DNA of 64,000 nt from Valencia hispanica (Eukaryota > Chordata > Actinopteri > Cyprinodontiformes > Valenciidae), in the NCBI GenBank assembly GCA_963556495.2, contig OY747709.1, positions 21,322,400-21,386,399 of the forward strand, in the 5' to 3' direction. Of the stretch, positions 57,701 through 64,000 are shown piece after piece (position 1 is the first letter of the stretch; the number at the start of each line of letters is the position of its first letter). Under the pieces are notes generated by a model, which ran no database searches, had not been told where the DNA came from, and saw only the letters and a program-made list of their open reading frames with translations. The translations under genes were made by a program, and so were the position numbers.

Positions 57701-60585
57701 GTGCCATAACGCATGCAGTTGTAGCTTGTGATGTGAACACTTGTAGAATACCATTGGAGAACTTGAGCCACAAAAATCTCAAGTTCTATGTGAACCATCA
57801 CAGCAGGGGAAAAAAAAAACCACACACACAAACTGAATTTCAAATTGCACTAAAACCCCAAACATGTAAGTCCATGTGTGAAACAAATGCACTAGTGTCA
57901 GATTTTCCCCTGCAGAAACCTTTCACATTAACCTGTTCTGAATGTAAAGTCACATAAAAATATTCACATGTCTGCTTTCATTTTTATACAAGCATAATTA
58001 AATCTCTCCGCTTATCATTAATCGTTTCCTACTATAAATATTTTTTTTAATGTGTACATTCTTGGTTACAACTTCAACGTATTGATTTCAACCACTCGAA
58101 TCTGCTGCTTAGTGCGCACACATCAGCTACGACGAATCAGTGCAGCGAAAACAGTGCACTGAATTTTGGCACACTTTCTGCGAAATGTTTATGCCAAAAC
58201 TAACTTGTACTTGAAGGATGGGGATGGGGGGGGGCGGAGAGAGTGATGACGTCGTCAATAGATCAACCAATCAGAGCGAGAGGTCGGGATATGTGGACGT
58301 GCCATATTTTTTTCTCCCTTTCGATACCGTCATGACCTCAAGACGCAGCAAGCTGGGGTGAGTTACTTCGCCAAACATCGTAAGACATGTTTGTTATGTG
58401 CTTTGAAGAGGAGATAGACCCATGTCAACTTAATATTCCACTCCGCGAAGTCCGTTAATTTTTGTTAATGGGCACCTCAAAGGGCATTATCCCGCTTATA
58501 CCATGGTTTGGGTGAATACTCGATTCTAATTAGCTAGAGGGTGTAGATTAAAAAGTGACAATGTACACCTAGGAAAGGCGTCCCGTCAAATTGCCTGATG
58601 ACGGTTCTAAATTATTGCGCTGGTTCAAACGCTAGATGGTTACCATGGCAACGGAGACTCAACGTTATTTCACAGTTGACACATCGCAAAAGCAAGACAG
58701 ACAAAACATGAGTGATTTTATGATTTCTTTTAACTTATTTGCTGAGTTTGATAACATTAACATATTAATACTTTGTATCACGTAATGTAAGGTAAAGCCA
58801 CAATCTCACTTCCCATCACTGATCAACTGCTGCGGTCGGGTCGGTGTGGCCACGTTGCTTGGCAACGCCTGTATACGGGAGATATTAAATAGTGTGTTCG
58901 ACTTATAAAAATAAAAACCCTCACGATTTTAACTCTAAAACACATTAAAGTATTAATTGATTAAATACTTCTTTCTTTCGTAAGTGACCATGGTATAAGT
59001 GGGATAATGCCCTTTGAGGTGTCCATTAACAGAAATTAATGGACTTCGCGGAGTGGAATATTAAGTTGACATGGGTCTATTTCCTCTTCAAAGCCCATAA
59101 CAAACATGTCTTACGATGTTTGGCGAAGTAACTCACCCCAGCTTGCTGCGTCTTGAGTACATGACGGTATCGAAAGGGAGAAAAAAATATGGCACGTCCA
59201 CATATCCCGACCTCTCGCTCTGATTGGTTGATCTATTGACGACGTCATCACTCTCTCCGCCCCTGCTTTCCCCCTGCTGTGATGGTTCACATAGAACTTC
59301 AGATTTTTGTTGCTCGAGTTCTCAAATGGTATTCTACAAGTGTTCACATCACAAGCTACAACTGCATGCATTTTGGCACATATCTACCTTCATACTTTAA
59401 TCTACAGATTTAAATGAATGACAATATACCAAAACAAACAAAACTTTTCAATATTATTTGGTATTTAAACTGATTTACATTGTTTTCATTAAGATTTTTT
59501 TTTTTGGCAATGATCTGGTTTTACTTCAGCTTTTCTCTTCTGTAAGTTTGTATTTGCATATTTTAATAAGAATAAGTATTAGACGGATAAAAATGTTATA
59601 GTATTTTGCAGATAAATATAAAATAAAACAAATTAAAATGAAATGGTTTCTGTTAGACATTTATATGGCTTTTACAACTGTATATCTTGTACTTTTTTTT
59701 TTTTTTTGTATTAGGTTTATTTTACTGCACAGTGTTTTTACATTTTTCATAAAATGCATATTTTTCCATATTTCCTAGTCTGAGATTAATAAAATGGTTC
59801 CATTCTATTATATAATCTATGATATATCCTCTGTGTTTAGATCTGATCTGGTAAAAAAAAAAAAGACAAAGAGCTATATTTATCACATCTCAGTTAAAAT
59901 AAGACTTTTGTTGCTGTTTATAGGAATCTTCTTGTTAGGTGCTGCTGTTCCAGTGCCTGTCCTGAGTTAATCAAATGATGCCTCTATAGATGGTTTGCAC
60001 AGAGGGCTGGAGACAAGAGGCAATGGGAATGAGTTGTTGGGGGCAGTTTGCATCAACTAGAACACAAAAGCTCAAGACAGCAAAAGATTATGTAACGCAC
60101 TGAGTGGTAACACTCAGACAAATACTGCCTGTGTTGTAACCTTATTCAGATGCACATTCAGTCAGCTAAACCACACCCAAAACTCTGACCTCACGCAGCA
60201 ACAGGATGTCCACACTACCCTGGACTGGGACAGAACACATAAAAAGACTACCATACTAAATAGATGTATTTTTATTTTCTGTGCACAGAAATAAAGCAAA
60301 CTCTCACCAATGTCAGCATGCATATGAGTAAAGTAATACCTTTGGAAGCTTTTAGAAATGCAACAATCTGATTGTTTTAAGATTGTCCCAACTTAAAGAA
60401 CCATTTAGATAATGTCTTCGACTTACCTCCTCGTTCGGCGCCATGCCTTTGCTCCCACGGGGCTCCGCCGTGTCGTTGCCCAGACTCTTGTAGTAGTCCC
60501 CAGTGCTGGGCTGTTTGTTGAAGCTCCTTGACCTCCTGTTTGAATCCACTCGCCGCAGTTTCTCGTGGTTCTCTCCAGGAGTGAG
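24598..60585 (-). CDS. ESPN: espin, 3' part of gene, with alternative C-termini
   Basis: Actin-bundling protein of parallel actin bundles in stereocilia, microvilli and Sertoli junctions. Exons visible in transcription order are 60585-60427 (extra actin-binding site), 54911-54674 (proline-rich), 53955-53902 (optional cassette), 46206-46061 (WH2), 45919-45542 (Pro/Ser linker plus the start of the actin-bundling module), and then either 32221-32142, 28927-28916 and 24745-24598 or the single terminal exon 43083-40960. All junctions are in phase. The order matches mammalian espin exactly, including [51 protein letters not shown] and the KLAPWQRQ tail. The N-terminal ankyrin repeats and first proline-rich peptide lie upstream of the window, beyond 64000. 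Confidence 0.95.
24970..25075 (+). mobile_element. Tc1-like transposase 3' fragment
   Basis: CCTAGTCAAAGTCCAGGCTT (24971-24990) followed by GATTGAGATGGTGTGCCATG (24999-25018) matches the C-terminal DDE coding region of teleost Tc1 copies. It is a short remnant in the last ESPN intron. Confidence 0.6.
25515..25702 (+). repeat. 3' end of a teleost LINE
   Basis: CAGTCAGAGGCTTCTTCAGT (25539-25558) and the terminal CCCTCTGGGATCAATAAAGT with GAATTGAATTG is the typical end of a teleost non-LTR retrotransposon. It is truncated and nested inside the inverted-repeat element 25325-27137. Confidence 0.65.
25726..26107. mobile_element. 382-bp MITE with 17-bp inverted termini
   Basis: Starts TAAAGCTAAATTGTGTA (25726-25742) and ends TACACAATGTAGCTTTA (26091-26107), inverted copies with one mismatch. 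No coding capacity. It is nested in the larger element, next to the LINE tail. Confidence 0.8.
28916..28927 (-). CDS. ESPN: ESPN 12-bp microexon
   Basis: GGAACAAAAAAG on -, with acceptor TGTGACAG just before it and donor GTAAGATG just after it. Joined to the AG that ends exon 32221-32142 and the A that opens exon 24745-24598, it reads R-E-Q-K-R-K. This restores the EEREQKRK string found in mammalian espins. Skipping it would also keep the frame, since 12 is divisible by 3. Confidence 0.88.
29940..30508 (+). mobile_element. LINE reverse-transcriptase remnant
   Basis: The open segment 29987-30277 shows RT motifs: [15 protein letters not shown] (the usual G-x-PQGS-x-L-x-PLLF) and FHFYADGNI, where the catalytic YADD has become YADG. 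Further on, [16 protein letters not shown] resembles the downstream part of L2/Rex-type LINEs. Frames are broken. The copy is cut by the retroposon at 30517. Confidence 0.75.
30509..31566 (+). mobile_element. GC-rich poly(A)-tailed retroposon with 8-bp target duplication
   Basis: About 1.04 kb (30517-31558) that is strikingly G/C-rich in its first 500 bp and C/T-rich later. It ends in GGAAATAAAACCCCC and a run of 18 A. GATCTTTG occurs at 30509-30516 and again at 31559-31566, immediately outside the element. It lies inside or at the edge of the older LINE remnant. Open frames here are by-products of GC bias. Confidence 0.8.
32142..32221 (-). CDS. ESPN: ESPN exon: actin-bundling module, middle part
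   Basis: Encodes [20 protein letters not shown] and KKMDEER, with acceptor CCTCACAG and donor GTGAGTAA. The length is 26 codons plus 2 bases. Enters in phase 0 after the AAG that ends exon 45919-45542. The MPAWRRD motif is conserved in espins. Confidence 0.94.
34597..35960 (+). mobile_element. degraded LINE: reverse-transcriptase region with 65-bp tandem duplication
   Basis: Broken frames read [87 protein letters not shown] and [20 protein letters not shown]. This is a well-known teleost non-LTR element, and its catalytic FADD box is still visible near 35493. The block 35133-35197 is repeated directly at 35198-35256. It ends near ATGAATGGATGGATTA (35955-35970). It lies in the ESPN intron between 43083/45542 and 32221. 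Confidence 0.85.
36062..37915. mobile_element. Tc1/IS630-type element arranged as an inverted duplication
   Basis: Left arm 36062-36455 and right arm 37016-37475 are inverted copies. Each contains the 5' end of a transposase gene, read on + as [17 protein letters not shown] near 37350-37400 and on - near 36110-36170. The RG-rich N-terminus is typical of a family common in fish. A further + strand section (37476-37915) ends in TTTTAGCAATTCATTAAAAC, which also occurs in similar form near 36499. Frames are broken. Confidence 0.65.
38104..38491 (+). mobile_element. SINE with 8-bp target duplication
   Basis: Element 38112-38483: a tRNA-like head with a B-box-like GGTTTGACTCC (38169-38179), a core containing ATGTTCTCCCTGTGCATGCG and GACCTGTCCAGGGTGTACCC, and an ATGGATGGATGAATGGA tail. 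TGGATTTT is present at 38104-38111 and 38484-38491. Related copies lie at 11501 and 56028. Confidence 0.85.
40960..43083 (-). CDS. ESPN: ESPN alternative terminal exon encoding an ESPNL-type C-terminal module
   Basis: One exon with a 707-codon frame and stop at 40960-40962. Acceptor CATTTAG precedes 43083, and the exon enters in phase 0, exactly compatible with donor 45542. It opens [20 protein letters not shown], then [20 protein letters not shown], a helical segment, [19 protein letters not shown], a long conserved central domain (with [18 protein letters not shown] and [14 protein letters not shown]), a polyproline run, and a last [18 protein letters not shown]. As I recall, the second half of mammalian ESPNL has this same order directly after its [13 protein letters not shown] segment. 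The polyproline run may bind profilin. An independent gene starting at the ATG near 43002 is less likely because the conserved frame continues upstream to the acceptor. Confidence 0.85.
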   Translation of the reverse strand, partial: FTSSGHYQPQEWHYSHVHNAILGPFGELMTEADLNRIEKQIENLQVMHKMSEVEKELEELERELHQLLPVSAALNQEHFSVNPKQVHGQAEDLPAWCSKISILLKSMAILLATLGGKEIDILDLILSGNSQEESKNIDTGQCETSVGTVIMGRSQSFSTREDVEREIKQCGVSVKNLKANYELQNQTQSTNDSANRVYKRKMSLPVVSDSSYSLVPTCNSNVPSSAPTVSDHRSNGPLLPVEESVLALVEEPVVTESYVSPLYVSSEAMAPTNIKEFNQVLSSDPVLTDDHLTRSLEVQTDLSYVQEWIEMRKERIVLLFLEHWRKYTISESYRTKYTGRRGHYLDVGCEDCSQFNAQLGDEMHSEDDKLIMFMKSKQVVGNLIGHWRSIMSQVPSRQIRRLSRVQMIYWPEHFLPHINGSPVSYESLTLDLFMLGYFQLLEMNMSHSERKFRHLLCYEMFDRLGSHKWEVIRKFHKEVMVEIESGKRDWADGFEDIKLKHFGDVDDRGGVMTASLNSVTPDMSVLQESLPPPPSHPPPPPPTHPPPPSPNAQSTTSVVTTQPSPPAPKLDAPPSVSPTAAQNGVSDNRTSLEATLQETVATNEQMLSTESGIVSERDPKDESAKEMQTKQNTTDTSGPDPKKNHPPVKVRFTEEPRVDQASPRDDTSEDAIKVIYELKEFSNEEIIRYIDRSFAFWKEKEAELFDI
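43084..45541 (-). other. ESPN: ESPN intron, no feature recognised
   Basis: AT-rich intron between the exon ending at 45542 and the alternative terminal exon. I see no convincing exon or mobile element in it. Confidence 0.5.
45542..45919 (-). CDS. ESPN: ESPN exon: Pro/Ser linker and start of actin-bundling module
   Basis: 126 codons in phase 0 at both ends, with acceptor CTTTAAG and donor GTAGGTGT. Opens [16 protein letters not shown], has an [11 protein letters not shown] run, then [51 protein letters not shown] and RK. The segment from [10 protein letters not shown] is shared by espin and ESPNL in mammals. This is the branch point: the same donor can feed 32221 or 43083. Confidence 0.94.
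46061..46206 (-). CDS. ESPN: ESPN WH2-domain exon
   Basis: Encodes [20 protein letters not shown], then [20 protein letters not shown] and NTGPTDNN, with acceptor TCTGCAG and donor GTAGGTCC. The amphipathic helix ELLAEIKAG followed by LKPTP is a WH2 motif that binds actin monomers. In espin it is needed for making long filaments. Enters in phase 1 and leaves in phase 0. Confidence 0.94.
48738..49535. mobile_element. degraded Tc1-like transposon
   Basis: Inverted AT-rich termini near 48760-48840 and 49430-49510 share GATAGACCAACATAAAGTAG-type sequence (48809-48828 and its inverse near 49421-49445). The interior holds GTGGTGGCAGTTTCATGCTG (49090-49109) and CCAGATCTAAATCCAATTGA (49315-49334), which are decayed DDE-transposase codons. 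No intact frame. Confidence 0.7.
52113..53792 (+). mobile_element. Tc1/mariner transposon, nearly complete but degenerate
   Basis: Element 52115-53790. Termini CAGTCATGTGAAAACAATTG (52115-52134) and the inverse of CAGTCATGTGAAAGAATTAG (53790-53771) are flanked by TA on both sides, the expected target duplication. Decayed transposase pieces are [20 protein letters not shown] (start of the helix-turn-helix region, about 52776-52835), [10 protein letters not shown], and [11 protein letters not shown] (about 53331-53365). The 5' part also contains an insertion-like block around 52335-52450. In the ESPN intron between 53902 and 46206. Confidence 0.85.
53902..53955 (-). CDS. ESPN: ESPN candidate 54-bp cassette exon
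   Basis: Bordered by acceptor TTTCAAG and donor GTAAGTAC on -. It begins with two bases that complete the codon left by exon 54911-54674 and ends with one base that exon 46206-46061 completes. It can therefore be included or skipped without changing frame. Inclusion adds [18 protein letters not shown] before STKSFN. I recall a short optional peptide at the same junction in rodent espins, though with different sequence. Confidence 0.65.
54674..54911 (-). CDS. ESPN: ESPN second proline-rich exon
   Basis: 79 codons plus 1 base, with acceptor TGCCTTTAG and donor GTGAGTGC. Encodes [20 protein letters not shown], then two polyproline runs ([14 protein letters not shown] and [12 protein letters not shown]), and [12 protein letters not shown]. 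Espin polyproline segments bind profilin and SH3 domains such as that of IRSp53. The serine run before STKSFN matches mammalian espin. Confidence 0.93.
56028..56346 (+). mobile_element. SINE copy related to 38112
   Basis: Contains GCCTTGCAGCAAGAAGGTGC, a consensus B box GGTTCGAATCC (56047-56057), GACCTGTCCAGGGTGTACCC (56241-56260) and a GGATAGATGGATGAA tail. The tRNA-like head is shortened. Target duplication not resolved. Confidence 0.75.
56930..57340. other. GC-rich non-coding block in ESPN intron
   Basis: Higher GC than its surroundings, with a CCACCCCC run and a CCTCTGGGGC stretch. It includes CAGATGG and CACCTGCTGG E-boxes and no repeat signature. It lies between the 60427 and 54911 exons. 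Possibly a regulatory element or internal promoter region, but nothing proves this. Confidence 0.35.
57680..59400. repeat. large inverted repeat (palindromic element) in ESPN intron
   Basis: The outer arms start TATGAAGGTAGATATGTGCC (left, about 57686) and its inverse (right, about 59393). The inner arms 58225-58506 and 58985-59263 differ at only a handful of positions over about 280 bp. Each has TGATGACGTCGTCA (CRE-like), CCAAT in ACCAATCAGAGCG, and GGGGTGAGTTAC. The left arm has about 400 bp (57815-58220) absent from the right. The loop is about 480 bp. No transposase frame is seen. Confidence 0.88.
58639..58652. promoter_or_regulatory. RFX X-box-like palindrome
   Basis: GTTACCATGGCAAC fits the RFX-factor X-box consensus GTNRCC-AT-GGYAAC. 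It lies in the loop of the inverted repeat 57680-59400. A second, imperfect copy, GTTGCTTGGCAAC, is at 58854-58866. Motif match only. Confidence 0.5.
60427..60585 (-). CDS. ESPN: ESPN exon with extra actin-binding site (most 5' exon visible)
   Basis: 53 codons, phase 0 at both ends, with acceptor GTGAAGCAG and donor GTAAGTCG. Encodes [20 protein letters not shown], then [16 protein letters not shown] and GMAPNEE. The basic segment ending [13 protein letters not shown] is the extra F-actin-binding site of long espins. Preceding exons (ankyrin repeats, first proline-rich peptide) are not found between 60600 and 64000. Confidence 0.93.
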
Positions 60586-60908
60586 CTGCTTCACAAATTA
60601 AAAGAAAAGAGAGAAATACATATATTCTTTTAAAAATATTTATTTTTGAGATGTTTTTCAATACTGTATGAAAAATTAGTCTATGTATTTTGAGAGTGTG
60701 GGTGTGGGTGTGAGAATGTATTTACTTTGTTTTATTGCCAGATTAGCTCTCTTGTGTGACCAAAGCAGCTTTATTTGAATAACAGAACAAGTCTCTAATT
60801 TAGGCCATGTAAAGCCCTGGCCTTTACTGTATGTTTCACCATCAAAAGCCTGTTGGGGCACATCCAGATTTTATACTGCAGTGAATGAGAGAGACTAAGC
60901 AGATAATT

Positions 60909-61619
60909 AATTTTGTCATGGTCTTTGGATTTTGTGTGGCAAGTTTGAGTTTTTCCTTCCACTTGGTTTGCTTCCCCTTTTTACCCCAAGGTGCCCTCTT
61001 GTTTTGTTCCTCCTGTTTGTGTCTCAAGTTAGTAGTTTTTCTTATTCAGTTTAATTATATTTTTGTATTCTGGCACTTCCTGGGTTCTGTAGATGTTTTT
61101 CACCTCTGTCTATGTCCACCTTCCCATTTGTGTTTCCTTTATCTCTTTATTTAATTCCTCCTTCTGTTCTCCAGTGTTTCCTTAAGTTTCCCTTAGAGTT
61201 CTCCATAGTCTTCTCTTTAGATAGTTTCTTAAGAATCCTTTCTAGTTTCTTTAGAGTCTTCTGTCTCCTAGCCATTCTGCCTTCCATCCCAGCTGCTAAT
61301 CAGTTCCACCTGCTCACTCCCTCTCAGCTGCAACCGCTTTCACTAATTGGTCTCCTGCTCCTTTCCGTGTTCACTCTTCACTCTCCTCCTCAGTATATAT
61401 TCGGTTCTCATTCAGTCACTACTCGCTGGTTTGTCCGTCTTTCTTCCCCGCCTGGTCCCTGCCTTCCTTGTTGCCCTTCTGGTTCCTGTTTCCCCGTTTG
61501 CTGCCTTATATACCCTCCTGAGTTCTGTAAGTTCCTGTTCCTTGTTTTCATTAAATCATCCTTATTTGTACTTTGCTGCATTTGGGTCTTTAAATTCTAG
61601 CCTAAAACATGACAAATTT
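60909..61619 (+). mobile_element. solo LTR with perfect 5-bp target duplication
   Basis: LTR 60914-61614 (701 bp) begins TGTCATGG and ends AACATGACA, so it has TG...CA ends within a 7-bp inverted TGTCATG. AATTT stands at 60909-60913 and 61615-61619. The body is C/T-rich on +, with a TATATATT box near 61395 and ATTAAA near 61552, as in an LTR promoter and poly(A) signal. There is no internal retroelement coding sequence, so it is the product of LTR-LTR recombination. Confidence 0.88.
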
Positions 61620-62829
61620 AGCCCTATTTATTAAGGCACTATCACTTTCTGCATTGACATTGTGTAGGAATATGGAGTTTAAATAACATGACATTCAAAT
61701 CTTCTCAATCAAAGTTTTTATCACATGAAATATACTTGATAGAATTTACACATTGAAAAGCATCAGTGGAAAAATGTATCATTTCAGAAGCAAGGTACAA
61801 AAAAGTTATTTCCTGTTGGTCTATGAATATGTTTCCTTCATGCAAAAAGCCTTAGAATTTGCATAAAGTACATGCCTCAAAATGTTTATGCAACAAAACT
61901 TCCTGATTCCCACACTTCTTAACACTGTGTCTAATACAAGTGATGTTGCAAAAAGACAGCAAAAACATAATTTCTACAGTATATTCCCCAAAACTCTATT
62001 TCGAACACTAACATGAAAAAGGCATGCAAGCTTTTAAAGCAAAAAAAGCTGCTTTGCCTTTCAAATCCAAGAGTCAGGAACAGATTTGTATTTATTTACA
62101 TCCAAATGCTGGCACCCAGGTAGACTTTTTTTGTTGTTTTTTTTTGTTTGTTTTTTAAATCTTTTTCTAAACCTAAACCACTACGTCAAATGTCAGGACA
62201 TCTGACATTGATGTGAGCAGTAATAATTGACAACTGACCCCTGACCTCCTGTGCGCTCTTGTGTTCCTGGAAGCTTTTTTTAATTGTGTTGACTCCTGTC
62301 TGCTGTCAAAGAGATGGTCCCTGAGCACTCATCAGCACGGAGGGTAACGCGAGCCCGGAGAGCTGCAGAGGGATTATCGTCCCTTGGAGAGGTGGGTCAA
62401 CAATAGCAAATGTACAAAACGCTTTCCCAACCCCCCCCCCCTACAACCACAACAATCTATCATTTATCTGTGCATACGCCAACACCTTTTCCTTTTATTG
62501 TACAGATCGGTCTGTCAGCAGAAGGTTATATATGGCTTTTGTTAATGTGCATCCCAATGTTTTTTCTTTTGTTTTACATTTTATCAGCATACAGAACAAT
62601 ATCAAGTTTGTTCAGTCTGTTGGTTGGAAATTGTTGAGCACATTTCTATGTAGTCAAACACAGGTGGGCAATGTGTGTCTTAAACTAAGAGTGTTTTATA
62701 TGTACAGAATATTCCAATACAACAAGCTTTTTAAGCAGAAAAAGCAAAACAAGTCTAACAGATTTATTGTTCAAATGTAAAACAGCTGAAATATGCAAAT
62801 TACAAAGAGAGTCTTTGTGGTAAGAGGAG
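61620..62829. other. ESPN intron, no gene seen
   Basis: AT-rich, with a short GC-richer stretch at about 62270-62400 that lacks repeat features. No splice-bordered espin codons are seen. Confidence 0.5.
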
Positions 62830-63192
62830 TAAAATAAATTCTTTGGAAAAGCAAAGACTCTTTACCTTAATGTTAGGAGTCCACTACTACAGCAGCTTTC
62901 TTGTCTGGACAGAGACACATCCAGAAAACCCAGCGGACCCGACAGAGCAGCTGTCACCAGATCCAGCGCCTCACCTTCTCTCTGCTCAGTGCCTACGCCT
63001 GTCACTCTACCTGGACCTCTCACTTTACCCACAGGCCTCATCAATAACCAATTGGGCCAGCTCAGCAGCGGCAATGATGTCACCACCATCCCGTTGACTG
63101 ACCACACCCCAACCCTGCCCAGTTCCGCTTATGCAAAGCACAAACGCCCATGTGTTCCTCTGGTCCTCGCCTTCGCCACACGCAAATCCTGA
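62830..63192 (+). other. coding-like open stretch of unknown nature
   Basis: A frame open on + for about 120 codons up to TGA at 63190-63192, in sequence of higher GC than its flanks. It reads, in part, VTLPGPLTLPTGLINNQLGQ. A good acceptor-like TACTACAGCAG ends near 62895. I recognise no family. It lies antisense inside or upstream of ESPN and could be a conserved regulatory element or an exon of an unrecognised transcript, or chance. Confidence 0.25.
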
Positions 63193-64000
63193 GAGGCTTT
63201 GGGATTATCCGAATATTCCAGCCTTCTGTGCAAGTGCGAAACCTTTCAGGAATTGTATTTGCAGCAGGGATAACACCCAAAATCCACGTTTTCTGATGGA
63301 CTAAGCATAGGGGTTGTGGTGGTTAGGGTGCTTTGTATGATGCACAATAAAAGTTTGATTGAAGTCAAATGCAGATAAATGAGTTGAGCTCAGCACAGCC
63401 AATAAAATCCACCCATGCCTCACCGTAGCTTTAGCATGCAGGAGGATTGTTTTTCACTGTTTGGTACACAGAGATCCTATTTGTGTATCTTTTTGTGCAC
63501 GTGTGTGTGCACGCGATCTGAGTGCCAGAGCTTATCTAAATTATTAAGAAGGGGCGCGCCCTGAGCCGATCACCTGGGCACGGAGGGGAGAGGGGCAGCG
63601 CTAAAGTTTCATTAAAACATCTCCCGCTCAGCGTGCAAGCTATCACACAGAAACACACACACACAAAGGGCTCGCTATGGAAGCAGTCTATGGGAAAAGT
63701 TCACTGACTCACGACTTTATAACTGCAATGTGTACTACTTTGCATAGCAGATGCATACACCCCGACACTGTCTAAGCACTTTTTTTTCCTGAAATCAGCT
63801 TGTTCTCTAACATGTTATCCTGATAAAAATATTCAGCAGTTAGTCTCAGCTGACAAGTTATTTCTAATAATTTTATCCAATCATATTTGAGAAAAAAATT
63901 ACCCAGAGTAAATCAAAGATTGCAGGAGAAAAACTCTAGTACCAATTTTGGGATTTTTTTGTTAACTTAATACATTGTTTTTTTTAACAACAAAAAAGCT
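63193..64000. other. ESPN upstream intron sequence
   Basis: Contains a GC-rich patch near 63550-63630 (GGGGCGCGCCC, GGAGGGGAGAGGGGCAG) and short CA runs. No espin exon is recognised before the window ends. Confidence 0.45.

Noticed and set aside
60885..61634. Ser/Leu/Phe-rich open frames on +
   Set aside because: They fall within the C/T-rich solo LTR and have no conserved retroelement domain.

Overview
The window is nuclear DNA of a vertebrate, almost certainly a ray-finned (teleost) fish. It holds three intron-rich genes whose proteins match vertebrate families. The introns are full of teleost-type repeats: degraded Tc1/mariner elements, tRNA-headed SINEs ending in ATGG-type tails, teleost LINE fragments and a solo LTR. 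The species cannot be named from the sequence. There is no prokaryotic, plasmid, CRISPR or phage-like content.

Layout. 1-2060 is intergenic with a SINE and a Tc1 remnant. YBX1 (Y-box cold-shock mRNA-binding protein) runs on + from its CCAAT/GC-box promoter near 2060-2135, with CDS 2322-6457 in seven coding exons and a spliced 3' UTR to about 6950. ARHGEF16 (ephexin-4, a Rho-family guanine-nucleotide exchange factor) runs on -, with CDS 19139 down to 7284 in fourteen coding exons and a non-coding first exon near 19867-20015. The YBX1 and ARHGEF16 transcripts are convergent and their poly(A) signals lie about 35 bp apart. About 20047-21844 is intergenic. ESPN (espin, an actin-bundling protein of hair-cell stereocilia and microvilli) occupies the rest on -. 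Its 3' end is near 21845, its most 5' visible exon is 60427-60585, and its ankyrin-repeat exons lie beyond position 64000.

Most notable observation. The espin locus appears to encode two alternative C-termini. After the exon at 45542-45919, one route joins exon 32142-32221, a 12-bp microexon 28916-28927 and exon 24598-24745, giving the classical actin-bundling tail. The other joins, in the same phase, one 2.1-kb terminal exon (43083-40960) encoding about 707 residues that resemble the second half of the separate mammalian paralogue ESPNL. One fish gene may therefore keep both endings that mammals split between ESPN and ESPNL. An in-phase 54-bp cassette exon (53902-53955) adds further isoforms.

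Other structures are a large inverted repeat in an espin intron (57680-59400; inner arms nearly identical, CRE and CCAAT motifs, two RFX X-box-like sites in the loop), a 701-bp solo LTR with a perfect 5-bp target duplication, nested retroposons with readable target duplications, and a SINE inserted 16 bp from an ARHGEF16 splice donor. Exon boundaries were assigned by eye from GT/AG sites, phase and remembered family homology, without alignment software.
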